Positions 23,859-37,600 of a stretch of 64,000 nucleotides of DNA are shown here, in pieces; within the stretch, counting starts at the first letter, position 1, and each line of letters starts with the position of its first letter. Below the pieces are notes generated by a model. The model saw only the letters and a list, made by a program, of their open reading frames with translations. It was not told the DNA's origin and made no database searches. The stretch is taken from NCBI GenBank assembly GCA_964007475.1, contig OZ023273.1, positions 115,553,812-115,617,811 of the forward strand, in the 5' to 3' direction. The position numbers and the translations under genes are program-made. The DNA comes from Hybos culiciformis (lineage: Eukaryota; Arthropoda; Insecta; Diptera; Hybotidae).

Positions 23859-26800
23859 TTTTAAAACAATGTATAATATTACCAATAACTTGTATAAAAA
23901 AACTATGATTTTGGAATTTACTATAATTTTTTCATCTTACTATTTTTTTATGAGTAGTAAAAAAGTTATCTAAAACTTGTAAGAATCATTCAAAAAATTT
24001 ATGGTGATTCAACTAAACTTTTAATGTTTTTACCATGTACAAAATACCTAATAACTTAGGTGCTACTACTTAGTTTTATGGATTCCATGCAAAATATTTT
24101 ACCAAAGCCATTTTAGTTGATTTTACTACGGTTTTTTCTCTCAGTGTACTTTCTTCGGAGAAAAGTTGCGTAAGAACATAACCTTTAAAACAATGTGTAA
24201 CACTACAAACTTTATTTAGCTAATTTCTGAATTATAGGCCAAAAACAAAACCCGACCCATAACCCAGCCCTCTCCCTTATATATATTATAACTTGTTAAC
24301 AGTGAAGCGAACATACTTTAAACATAAAAAATATAAAATTCGAAGGGTATATTGCTTTAAGGACATATTTATATATAGTACGAGTATAAGTAATATACAT
24401 AGTAGTATCCAATGTGCAAATAATTTTCAACAATTTTAATTTCATATTCTTTCTTACAGTTCTTACAGTTTTCTTAAATTTTTATATTTTTCTAACATTG
24501 AGGACACTTTATATAATCTTTTTTTTTTTGTTATTATTTTTTTCAACTTTTTAATTTCGCGTCTCAGAAATTTACCGCAGTTAATCCAAAGCAATTGAAT
24601 GGTAAATAATTTTACTACTTTAATAAAAAAATATTGATAAAACGTCCAAAATAACTGCGTTGCATACTTAGTAACGAAAATAAGTAGGCATTAAAGCAAA
24701 TGTAAGAATTACGAGCAAGAATATGAAAATTATTTGCAGAATTCTGTATAAATGTTTAAATAAACGATATAATAGGTATATAGATAATGTACAGCCAAAC
24801 TAATTGATAAGTTCATTTAGACTTTATTAGAAGTAAGTATAAAAACATTAACCAAGGCCGAGCAAAATTCTATATTTAATAAATTTAGAAAACATTTAAT
24901 AAGGCATAAATAAACGGATCTAATTTCCATTGTATAAAAAATTCCGTATCTGATTTTCGGTATTTATTTAATCGATTTTTCATCTTCCATTACTTTGGAC
25001 TAAATGTCTATTGCGTTTAAATCTAAAATACTGTTAAATTAAAAGAGTTATTTAATAATATTTTTCAATTTTATTATATACTTTGTCACATCGTCTAATA
25101 AAACAATGTTTTTGCCCAATTGTAGTATATAATATGCACGCAGTTAAATTTAATATACATAAACACCCCAACCAATTTCAAAAATGACAACGCAAATTAT
25201 TTTTGATTGAATGTAACTTGCAGATGCTGAGTATTTGAATATTATCATGATACTAATTTTGTTTTTTTTATCAATTTTCGTTAGAAAGGTTCAAGAATTT
25301 ATATATACGCACGAATATCAAAAAAAAAGTATGTAGAGTTAAAATAGTGAAACTCTTTTTATGTACTCATTTAGGAAAATATTTTATGCATAGTATAAAT
25401 CTTGAAAGATGTTCGAAAGTTTTGTGATACGTTACTTTATCGTATTTAATAAAAATTCCAATAGTTTAATTTTTTATATTTTTGTCCTACCGAATGTCTT
25501 AAAAGACTTGCTGAGATTTCGATAAAATTTATTCATAGTTATAATAATATTCCCATCATGACATTTTATATGTCAAACACATTTTTTTTTTTTTTCACGT
25601 AAACAAGATACCTCATGGAGAGTGAAATGATTTTTTTATTATTTTTTTTCTTCAACATGAAATAATGAATTTATGTTGACAAGGGAAGCTGCATACGATT
25701 TTTTTTTTAAAGAAATCAGTTTTTTTTCTTATCAATCATATGAATGGATATTTCTTATTTATAGTGCTATTTATAAGCTATATTGACGAATATTTATGGT
25801 ACTTTAAAATTAGACTATGACTTTATATTTTGAATCTTAAATATGAATAATATAAGTGTACATAGTGTATCTTATACACATAAAATAAAACAAAGAAAAG
25901 TTATATAAATGGTTCCTATATATAAATGGGTTCTATCCTGTGAATCATTTCAATTAAATAATTGATTCCTGAAAATTATAAAATTGGGTGTATAGAAATT
26001 TTATGTCAAGATATATCCAAAGTTATATCGAATTTAATTATAATAATTGGCTTGATAACATAAGAATAACATTTAAACAATATTTTCAATCTATGGCCAT
26101 TTCAAAAATACAAAATTAGTGTTGTAAAAATTTGTGGTTTCTGTAGCCTATATTCTTTTTGAATCAATAGTCAACCGAAAATAATCCTTCTAAAGAGACT
26201 TACCAGATAGAGCGTTATGTTTTTACATAATTTTTTTTATTTTTTGTAGTCTGTTTATATATTTTCATTTAAATACGTTCCACTATATTTTCAAACGTAT
26301 ATTTTTTTTGTATCTTTTTCATTTAAAATTTATTTATTTACCAACATTAAGTTGAAATATTTAAAAAAAAAAAAGCAATTCATTTATAAAAAAAAAAACA
26401 TACTTATAACGACAAGAACTATACATACATGTGCATCTATATATAAAAAATTAATATTTTTTGTTTTATATAAAAATATTTTTATAATAATATCTATAGA
26501 GTCTGAATTTAGAAACTTCACCAAAAGCGAATGAAAATACTGTGGTCAAAGTATAACACATTTTATTTTCATAACACATGATAGTCGAGAAAGTAAATTA
26601 GAAAAATTTTCATGTTAAGCATACTTACTGTACAAAAAAATAAAAGGTATACATATTTATATCTAAATAAAAATGAAAGATTGGAATAGAAAATTTTGCG
26701 GTTTGAGTTGCAATGCAATAAATTTTAAGAGCATAAGAAAAAAATAATAATTCCGTAAGGATGCTGAGAAAAGTTATTTGAATGAAAATTGTGATACAAA

Positions 26801-29800
26801 AGAGGCTTAAAATTAATAAATAAATTATGGTTAAAAGATCATGAAAAAAATTATGATTTTATTACAATTTTTTTTGTAATAATTCTAATCAATATTATGG
26901 TTTGGTTGTCGTTTAGTTAGACTTTTAAATTATAGACGAAATTGAAAATTTAGTATATTGTTTAAAATGATATATATATATTACACTAACTGACCCAGAA
27001 AACCTTATTTTGCCCCATTAATTATTTTTCTAGTTTTATTAATTAATATTTATAAATCTAGATGTTAATAAAATAATGTTATTAATTAAAATTAAATTTG
27101 TCGAGGTTCCAAACCCAAACTAAAATCCAAGCGCGGTCCTTAATAACATAATAACATATGAAGAAGTTTGAAGAAATTTAATTAAATAGTTCGCGGTACA
27201 TATTTATGTTTGAAGTTTGAAGATATTTTCTGAAATAGTTTTACTTAAAAGGGACTCATACATATCTTGATATACTTATTTTAAGTCTTGAGTTTGATTT
27301 AATTCTCTACTTTTTAAATCCAGAGGTATATCAGAGACCTCTTCATAAATCTAATTTATATGTGAAGTCTCGAAGATTGCACTTAAATATATGTTTTAAT
27401 ATGGTGAAATTATTCACAGGTCTTTGTACAATATTAGATATGCAGCAGCATTAAATATTTTCTATTTCTGTACCATATGTAGTATTTATTCATGGAAAAA
27501 AAAAATATGCTCTTCTGATTATGATTAAAAAAAGGGAATCATTGCATTCATTCGAAAATATATTTTATTTGCATTTAAGAAAAAAAAAATAAAATAAAAT
27601 AAAAAAAATAAAAAGCAAAATGGAAAGCATTAATGCACAAAAAATTATTTATGTTTTAAATATATGTATGCTTTTCATAAATTTTGCCTTTGAGGTTAAC
27701 AAAAAAAAAAATTTCGGATCTTTCATAAACTGTTAGCATTCATTTTCCAGACTCTAACATCATGCTTAGGTAAAAAAAAAAAATATTTTTTTTGTTCAAA
27801 TTAAAAGAAAAATGTAAACATCAAGTATGCATTTCTATATAATAGAAAATTTATGAATAAATTGAACTATAAAATCATAAAGTCCAAAACGCGATAAATT
27901 TATCGTTCTTTTTTTTTTTTTTTGGATGAAGTCATATAAAATAATTTTTAGGGAAAATAATAAATTTGAAATATTATGTAAATTGTAAACGTAATAAATA
28001 CTCATTTGAAATTAATTGAACTTATTGCTAGACATTTCAAAGTTTTGGAGAGGCCAATTAAATAATATATGTAAATTCAGTCTAAAATCTTACCTAACTT
28101 ATTAACTGTAATTATTATTTAAGTAACTATATCTAAATTCTTATTTTGACATCATTAAGTAATGTAATTTCTTATTGTCTAATAAATTTTAATTTTATTT
28201 CAAAATATTCAACATGTATGTATATTATTAATATTTAATCTGTATAATCCGATGTTTAATATGCAAATATACAAATTACAATTTAGGTTGTTATTTCAAT
28301 TCAGGAAAATTTTAAATTTGAATGTTAAAAATATATTTAACAAGATATACTAGTTCTGTGGACACAACAACTAGTGAAACTAAAACTTATATAGAAAAAA
28401 AAAGATATGAAATCGAAATAAATGTAACATATTTACAAACATTTATGTACACACTTAACTATCACCGTACATATTTTGTTTGATTTTCAAAAAAACTAAA
28501 TTTATGATTTTATTGAAACTAAACAATTTACTTTAGAAAATTATCATGTTAGTTTTTTAGATAAAAAAGAAATGTTTTATTTATGTAAAAAATAAAAATC
28601 ATTTTTTATATCTACAATGTTTGGAAAATTTTTTTCTATACCATGTTTGTAAAAGAATTAAATCATATTTTCTCATATACATATTATTTTATCCTTGTTT
28701 AAAAAGAGAAAATATTTTTTCATGAATTAAAAATGCAGCGCAAACAACGAATACACAGAATAAACTAAATTTATAAAAATATTAATAAAATATTTAGAAA
28801 TAGAATTCAGAGAGTATATAGTTATAAGGCTATATAAGGGTTGGATAAATTATGTGCAACACATAAATATTTATACAAATATATTAAAAAACAAAATGTA
28901 TTTTTTTTTAATTTAAAATTATGAAAATTATAACTTATAAAGCTTAAATAGATAAATTAGAATAAAAATATGATTCAGTGGAAAAATATGCTCCTCATAA
29001 TTTATGAATTTATTTATGTGATTTGTTATCACGTAAATTCAAACAGCTTTTATTGCATACATTACGAGAAAGTATTCCCCAAAATATAAAATCGCTGCAT
29101 ATCAAGCATAGTAAGAGCATCAACATCAGCTTAATACTTTATTTTATGCTTGTTGTAAAGTTAAAATTATCTATACAAATACCACAAATATTGAATGATT
29201 TCTTTATATATTTCAAAATATTTTACAATTCATCATAATGAAGTAAATAAATGGAACTAAATTATTATGAGTTTGAATAATGACAAAATTGACATTTCAC
29301 ATTCCATTAAAATATATATAAGATAAACTTTAAAACCTAGTATTTTGGTTTTTATGACCACAGATATAATAAAATTTATCATAATTTTCAATATTTTTAT
29401 TGTAAAACTTTTTGAGATAAAATTTTGTGGAAAGATTTCTTAAAATAACAAGCATATTGTATAAAAAATTATTTCAAATATTTATTTATTTATCTTCATT
29501 ATTTTAATTCATAATTTTAATTTTTATTTATTTTCAGTTTTTGTTGGTGACAGGTACAAAAAAAAGAAAATTTTCTTTAAAATAAAGATGAAGTTAAATT
29601 TTATGTCCTAGAAAGAAGTTCTTGTTGTTGTAAAATTTATAATATAAAATATATATATATATGTACTTACTATCTATATATTTAAATTTACAAATAAGTA
29701 ATGTCATTTATATTCTATGAATGCATGAATTGAAATAATAAAATATAATAAATAATAAAAAATTATATGACATTATGAACTATATAGTATATACCCGTAT

Positions 29801-32800
29801 ATTTTATAGATAATGCAATATGCCATAAATTGAAATGGTACCAAAAATTATTTTCACAATTTATTCTTGTGTGTTTAAAATTTAATGAATTCAATTCAAG
29901 ATAATAATAAAAAAAAATTTTTTTTTTGAATTAAAATCATATACACTTATATGCATGTTAAGTATAAACTAAGATGCTGAGAATATATATAGTAGTATAT
30001 TCTATAAGATTGTGTTTATGGTACCAATTAACAATTAAAATAGTTTTCTTCTTTTAAATATATAGATACATAGATATATTTTTACACATACGATTTAACA
30101 AAATACTTAGGTAAATTCTTACATTAACAGGTAGATAAAATTTATTGAGACATTATAGAAACGTATGAAAAATATAGTTGAACTATTATAATAAGAAACT
30201 ATAAATGTATAATGTATAATATACAGTAAATATTTCAAATTAGAAAGATAGAATAGAATTAAAAAGACTTTTCTCATTCCAATCAAGTCAGATTATATAA
30301 AAAAAAAAAATGTTATCTAATTTCAGCTTTTTGGCATCAGATTCGTTGTCTTACATAAGCTGTGACCGAAATCTTCGAAGTAAAAAACGAATAAAAACTT
30401 AGTGTTTCTGAATTATAGCTTAAAGTTTTGCCTAAATTTGTTTCGAAAACATTGATTTTATTTTAAAAAAAAGTACTTTTCTACGTGTTAAATTTTCAAA
30501 TCTAATCTTCATGTTTTTTTTAATTTTTATCCTTGAAGTTTTATATATAAAATTAGGTTAAATAAAAAAGTGCCAAAATTATAGAGGTTTATTTTACAGA
30601 CATTATATAAGTACATAACAACTTCCAAATTGGTAAACGTTCTACATAAAAAAAACAAAAAAAAAAAAAAATAAAAAACTTCCTTTTCATGTAACTTTTA
30701 TAAGCAACGCTTTATAAATAAATTATAAAAAACTTTTTTCGAAGGCAAAAATATTATATGTAAAAAGGAAATATGTTATTCACACATATTTCACGTATTT
30801 TATATTTTTTAGATATTTTTATTTTAAAAAAATCATGTTTTAGAAAATAATAATATATGTAGGTACTTTACTTATATATTTTAATTTAAATATAAATAAT
30901 CAATTTTAAGTAAATTACTTTTCAATATTTCGTTCTTAGAGAAATCTGTCTTTTTTGCTTTTCCGATTTTAATACATAATAAAACTAAGAAATTTTTAGA
31001 ATATTAATTTATTTTATTTATACATTTAAGTACATACATATATGTAAAATCTTATTGACGCTTCAGACCTCTTTCAGTAGAACCGGGAAATATTTGAATC
31101 AGTTCCAGTCTTTCAGTGTCTTAAATAGTTATTATTATAGAAGACAAAATAGTTTATGCAATTAAAAAACTGAAGAATAATTATTGATGATGATTAATTG
31201 ATTGATAATAAGTTGCATCACTTGACAGTAATTTCATTCCTTTTATTATTTAGAATGTTTTTTTTTTAAAACAACATGTAATCAAAATGTCGGCAATATG
31301 TATTATTAAATTAAAGCTTTCATTTAGGAATAGATTGGCAATTAAAAAAGAATTAAAATATATTTTACGAAACAGAAAAAAAAAATTCCATGATATTTTC
31401 TGGTACAATATTCTCTTCTCTCTTCTATATTAAATATATATTTAGCAGTTTCAACATGAAAAACATATATAGAAAGTTTTTGTTCTATTTAAGTTAAAAT
31501 TTTTACTTTGATGCCAAAAAGATACAAAACAAAAACAAATTAGAAAATAATCAAAATCACATATGGCCAAGAAGGAACTAAAAACATTTTAATGAAATAA
31601 AGTATGTAGATTCTTGTATACTTACTGAAATTTCAGCTGCGGGTTTCATATAATCACGAAACAGAAATTTGTTTCAAAAGGGGGGTTAATAACAACTGAG
31701 ATATTTTGCTAATTTTTTTTTTAATATAAATATGATATATAAAAATGTCAAGCGGTTAGTAACCTGTGTGTTCTATTCCAGTAATTTTTATTATTTTTTT
31801 ATGAAGATTGCGAGATAATTCTTTCCTTAGTCAATTTGGTAATTTTTGCAAATAAATTTTCTTTTACATAATCTTGATAACAATATAATAATTCTTACAA
31901 TTCTGTGATGTTGTAAAGTGAGTAGTAATCTTCGCTTTTTTTAGTTATATTATAATATTAAAATAAAAGTTCTTGCAAAATTGTGATCAAATGAAAAATA
32001 ATAGCAATTTTGCGTCTTTTCCTGATCTTTGGATTTAAATAAATTGCAAAATAGTTCTGGTATTTCAGTTCCATTTTTATGATGTTATTGTTCACTTTGT
32101 CGCGTGTATTTTATACGGTTAAAATAAGAAAATGTTCAATCAAATAAGTTTATTTTGGAAAGTTTCGTCGTGTTTTAGAATCTGTTTAATATTTAACAGT
32201 TCTTGTATCTAAATGAAAATTTTAAAACTTTTTTTTTTATTTAATGATTAAGTTATACATAAAACAATAAAGAACATTTGTAAACATCTTCGCACACTTG
32301 TGCTTCATGCTTATATGATTCTTATCACAGTAATCGATTCTTTTACCTTTTTTATTTTAATATGCAAAAAAAAAAAGTTAAAAAAGTTACGTGGTTATTG
32401 TATTTCCAAATTGAACAAATAATGTTAACTGAAGTAATTTTTTTCTAAGAAAAGTTAAAAAAAAATGTTTTCTGCTTATGCGTGAACATTGAAAATTAGA
32501 TTCTTTAACTTTAACATAATATTCAAATGGGAACCGGAAGTAAGCATAAGTCTACATATAACAATTTAATATTGATATTTATGTGTTTTTAAAATGAACA
32601 ACTAACAGATTATATTTAGTTTCCAATGGATGGATATCAACATCTTTTTTACCTTATATTTTTTTATATTTTTTTACTCGTATAAATAATAATAAAAAAT
32701 ATATATATAAAATAATAATAATACTGACACTTCTCAATAATGTGCTCAAAGCAGTTGTTAGTTGGCACAGCTTTAATTTAAAATTAAGAATTAAAAATGA

Positions 32801-34570
32801 AAATATGTGGAAATTAAAAATGACTTCTTGTAACAAAATATTAAAATTGTGACTGCTACATCTTACTCATATAGTTACAAATATGTAGTTGACGTTAATT
32901 TTCCAAATTTTGTAAGATCCAAAATGAAGTGCCAGATGTAAAGTTGATTTTAATTTTAGGGATTCTTATTGGTAAACTACTTAAACGATAGTTTCCACTT
33001 TGTATCTATTCTATAAGCTCAATTGATTTGTTGCAACAGTTTTTTTTTTTTTTTTAGTGAAGAGTTCAACCCTTTTTATATACGAAATAGTTTTTTAAAA
33101 CATAGAAAATACCCACATTTTCCTTAAACATATCTATCATTCCCTTTAACCAATATGTTGACTTTTTAAATTAATTTTCTATTTTATATTCCATAATGCT
33201 GTTTCTTCATGCAATTTTAATGCCCACATCATATAGTTTTACAACTTATACACATATATTATGCAAATAATTATATCTATATATAAATTTTACAAATAAG
33301 TAAGTGCTATGTGTTGGCCTGAATTTCAAGGAAATTAGGTTTTTGCTTTTTTTTTTTTTTTTAATTTTCCGGAGGAATATAACCAATTAAGTTCAATAAA
33401 AAATAAAATGTATAAAGGACATAGGTTTTTAGTATTTATGGACATGTATATATATGGTTTATTTGGAAAAATTTATTTTATAAAATTTATTAATTTCTTA
33501 AATTAGATTTTTTAAAAGCTTAAAAATGTAGGGCAAATCTAACTGCGCGAATGGCTGGGTTGAAATAAATAATTCAAACAAGATTCATAACCAGATATGT
33601 ACTGTCAAAGATCACTGAGCCAATAGGGTGAATAATGAAATGTTGTAAATATGGATAAGAACTGACACTGGGATCCTGAAAACTTTGAATAAGAAGCAAG
33701 ATACGCAAGATTGTATTAAATTAGAAAGGAGATAACCAAAAAAAACTATAAAGCTTTGTATCTGATCGAAGAACAAAGATTATCAAAAAAAAAAAAAAAA
33801 AAACCAAAGGAATTCAAATTTGTCCTTTTTCGAATTTCTTTTTCTTCTTTTTTTTTTTTTATTCTTAATTAGTCTATTATCTTGAACTTATCCTTTGTTA
33901 ATAAAAAACAAAATTCCTTAAAACTAGATAAAATAAAAATCATTAAAAAAAAAGAACTACATTAAATTAAAAAAAAAAAAAAAAATAAGTTCAATGTAAG
34001 TTCCTTAAAAAAAGATATCTTTATTTATATCTTTTATAGAATTTTTTTTTCATTTTTTTTTTAAGAAAAAAGAAGAGTTTGTCCTTGTGATTATATTTTA
34101 ATACACATGCCACAACAATTTTTCATTTTCCTTAAATTTTTTCTTCTCTTTTGTAATGAAGTGCTTATTTTTTATTTTTTTTTTTCATTTTATGTAATCG
34201 AAAAAATGTATATCTAACATGATACACATTAAATCCTTTTTTCATTACAAAGAAAAAAAAAAAAGAGTAGATTTTTCAAATAATAAATTAAATTTTTGGA
34301 TCGAAATCAGAATATTTAAATAATAGTGTATAGATTTAAATTTGTTTAAAAATTTGATAATCGCAATTTAGATACAAAAATTAAAAAAAAAAAAAAATCT
34401 GTTTGTATATTGGACTTAAAAATGGAAAGCACGTAATACTTGATTGAATTGAAAGCGTATCATTGATAAATTTGTAGGCACAAAGATTAACTTCATGAAT
34501 GAGATAAGAAATACAAATTAACAACAAAATTTTACATCCAATTACCGATAATGCACATGCAAACATAGTA

Positions 34571-34623
34571 GATACCCTTACAGGCTTGATTGATACTCTT
34601 ATGGGCTTGATAGATACTCTTAT
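34571..34623. repeat. 21-bp tandem repeat, about 2.5 copies
   Basis: GATACyCTTAyrGGCTTGAT-w is repeated at 34571, 34592 and (partial) 34613. This is a small intronic minisatellite. Confidence 0.75.
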
Positions 34624-37600
34624 ATCAAGTGTAACTATTCCATTTCAATCTCTAGTGTTAAGCTATTCTTAATATACATTTGTATGTATATTGGTAGAAA
34701 AGTTAAAAAAATAAAAATTCTGTAGAATGATTATGTTCAAAGTTCTTTTTAATACTAAAAATTAAACAATTTATATTGAAATTAAAAAAAAATAGTGGGA
34801 TCATGGTATACTATACGTGTATGCATTATATGATTAAGCATAATATATTTTTATTGCTTATTCTATTTACAAAAAAAACTGAGAAAATGTGGAAGTTTGT
34901 TTTAAGTTTTGGTTTGACAGATGTGAAAAATTTAATTCTCACCCTGAACATCTCCCAAATAAGCAACTATGAGTCAAACATACATTTTTCTAAGATTCTA
35001 ATTTATGAATTTTTTTACAGATTTTTCACATTTTCGGTTTATTTAAATTTTAATGTGCTTGCTGTTTTTAAAATTTTTTACCGCTGACTCCGATGATGTG
35101 ACATATAAATGTTTATACATATAATATACTATATGACATTCAATCGAACCATAAATTAGGTTAATTTTTAGAACACAAGTGTATGTAAAAAATTTTCTCA
35201 ATTCAATTTCATGAGAAATTCTTAGAAAATTTTTATTTTAATACGATATGAATAATCAATTCTTTGAATTTTCTTAAAGCGACATATATTTATATTTTGT
35301 CAAAAAAAAAAAATCATTTTCTTTGTTTATTTTTTTTGCACATCGTTTGTCATAACCGCTTATCAATTTTTTTTTTTTTTCTTTTCTTAACATCGTTAGA
35401 CAACATAAAAAATAAAATATTTTTAAAAAAGTTTCGAATAAATTGTTTACATTTTTGATAAAAAAAAATGTATATATTTATATATATCTGTATATATAAT
35501 AAAACACTTCAAAAGAAACTAAATTATTGAAAAAAAAGTATAAGTAATTGAAATTGTTTTTATTTTGTATTATGCTTTCAGCAAACAACAAAAAAACAAT
35601 TTTCGATTAAGTGAAACTCTCAATTCACTTAAAAAGTCAAACGACGATGTTCTGGACCACATACTGTGTTAGAAATTTTTTGACTTCTACAAGTTGAATA
35701 AAAATAAAATGTATATTATTTGGAAAGAAAATTCCCTTAAGTATGTACACATTAATATTACAAAAATAAAAAATCTTGTGAAACTAAAAAATTGTATATT
35801 TACACATATATAAAAATAAATACTTTAAAAAGATATTGATCTTTTATTTAATTTCGTTTAAGACATAGTAAGAAAACAAATTGTCTAGTTACTATTGACT
35901 TTTTTCTGTATATTTGATTTTGAAGTATGTATAAGCAAATATGTTCCATAGATGTCAATGCTCTTTACAATAACTTACTTAAGCTTAAAAATTATGTTTG
36001 CTATTGAAACAACAGCCTTTAATTGTGTTGGCTTACAGCATCACATAATATTTACGAGATTTAAGACAAAAACAGCATAATTTAATTAAAATTGAAAATG
36101 AAAATTGTGTATAAGAAATAAAAAAAAAGGTTAAAAATGAAGTTAAATTTTGATGAAATCAATAGTGTTACCGAATTTCTTTCATTTTTAATTTTTAAAA
36201 ATTAATTTATTTCAAATTTCACTTGTTTGTTTTCTTTTTTTGTAACGTCGAACGTAACTGCTGACTGTTGTGAACGCCCAAACCTCTAATACAAATAAGA
36301 TATTATAGCCTTTTATTATTTTGCTGTTAAAGCCGAATATTACATAATTAAACTGTATACTATAAACAAATAAGCTTTATTTTAAAAAAAAACTTAAAAC
36401 ATTGCATGCAACATAAAATTTTATGAAAAAAAAAACAAAGAAGATAAAACTTCATGGATTTTTATATTTTATTACATGCTTACTTACTTGTTTTGAAAAT
36501 TAAAAAAAGCTAGTACCTATATATATATATATAGAATTCGCGGGATGGATTATTAAATAGAAAAATATAGAACTTTTTTACATAAAAAAAAAAAACTTCA
36601 ACTATGAATAAAAAAAAGAAAATATAATTTTTGCACATTTTTAATCCTTATTATGGCAATTTCGAATTTTTGAAAGATTAACGTGATTTCCTTGGTAGTC
36701 ACGTTTCATAGCGAAAAACAATGACTATATAATCTATATTCTATGTACTATATATAAATACAATATTTACAATAAAAGTGGAAAGCAAACCACGAACTTT
36801 GTATTTGTGTATTGATAAAAAAATTATATTCAGATTTTCAATAATCAGTGTAGGGTTTTTGATTTATGTAGATTTACATCAGAAGAAGAAGCGACAAAAA
36901 TAAAATCATAAAAGCATATCCAATAGAATGAAATCAATGAGGATGTTACTATTAACTTCAAAATTTTATCTGTCTCATCAAAATTCAATTTCCAAACTGA
37001 ATAAAATATTTCACTGCATGGTCTAATACTGGAAATCGAGTATAGTGAGTGTATATTATTATCAGAATATTGGTTTTTATGGACACATTATGGTAGAAAA
37101 AATTCCCCAACTTATTTCGGTTAATAAAAACAACCACAACATTTAAATAGCTCATCCAGTTCATTTTGCAAATTTCATTTCAAATAATCTTAAAATTTTT
37201 TTGTATATTTCTTATCAAGAAAATTTCTTACAAAAGATTTTATCATTCTTCTCTGATTTCTGAATTGCTTTTATTATTTCAACCACCAAATTTATATATA
37301 CATATACTTTTATTATTTTTATTTTTTTTTATTTTGTTTCAAGTTCTTGGATAAGTTCAAAAAAAAAAAAAAAAACCTCAAAAAGGATATTAAAAAAAAA
37401 ATATAGATATAAAGTTTTAATGCATACTACATTTTTTATATACATTTTGTTTTTGGTCTCATAAAAACGATACAGCTTAAAAACAAAAAAGAAAAATTAT
37501 TATTGAATAAATATTATAAAAATGTTCATCGGTTTATTTTATCATTTTTTATTTTTCAAAAACAGAATATTATAATATAAGAAAACTTAAATTATAAATA

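Larger units (their letters stand above)
22912..24146. mobile_element. Nested TA-flanked element, 1.24 kb (Tc1/mariner-type ends)
   Basis: The left end, CACTGAGCCAAAAAC, at 22912 pairs with the inverted right end CACTGAGAGAAAAAAC at 24146. After a small mismatch block, GTAGAATTAAC and GTAAAATCAAC also pair. TA lies immediately outside both ends (22910-22911 and 24147-24148), as for the Tc1/mariner group. It sits wholly inside the older 22098-24277 transposon, so it inserted later. The interior contains a 330-bp T-rich tract and an 86-bp tandem duplication, and no transposase is visible. The homology of the ends is short, so the boundaries are moderately supported. Confidence 0.6.
22098..24277. 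mobile_element. 2.18-kb DNA transposon with TIRs and apparent 8-bp target duplication
   Basis: The left end, GGGAAGAGGGCTGGGTTGTC, at 22098 mirrors the right end, which read inverted from 24277 is AGGGAGAGGGCTGGGTTATG. Similarity extends into GGTCGGG, about 27 bp in all with a few mismatches. Both ends are bordered by TATATATA (22090-22097 and 24278-24285). This looks like an 8-bp target-site duplication, as in hAT or P-type elements, but it is low-complexity and so only suggestive. The subterminal motif GTTGTGGGTCA recurs at 22129, 22469 and 22492, and inverted at about 22819. No transposase is recognisable; the short minus-strand frame at 22365-22177 has no known motif. The element is non-autonomous and carries a second insertion (22912-24146). 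Confidence 0.78.

Noticed and set aside
26196..26290. Good donor CTATCTG|GTAAGTCTC as the end of a kuz 5' coding exon
   Set aside because: Reading back in the required phase, a stop occurs within seven codons and no ATG precedes it; no AG allows a ratchet point either.
31615..31700. Donor TTTCA|GTAAGTATAC as the end of a kuz exon
   Set aside because: In the needed phase a TGA lies three codons upstream, and there is no signal-peptide-like sequence.
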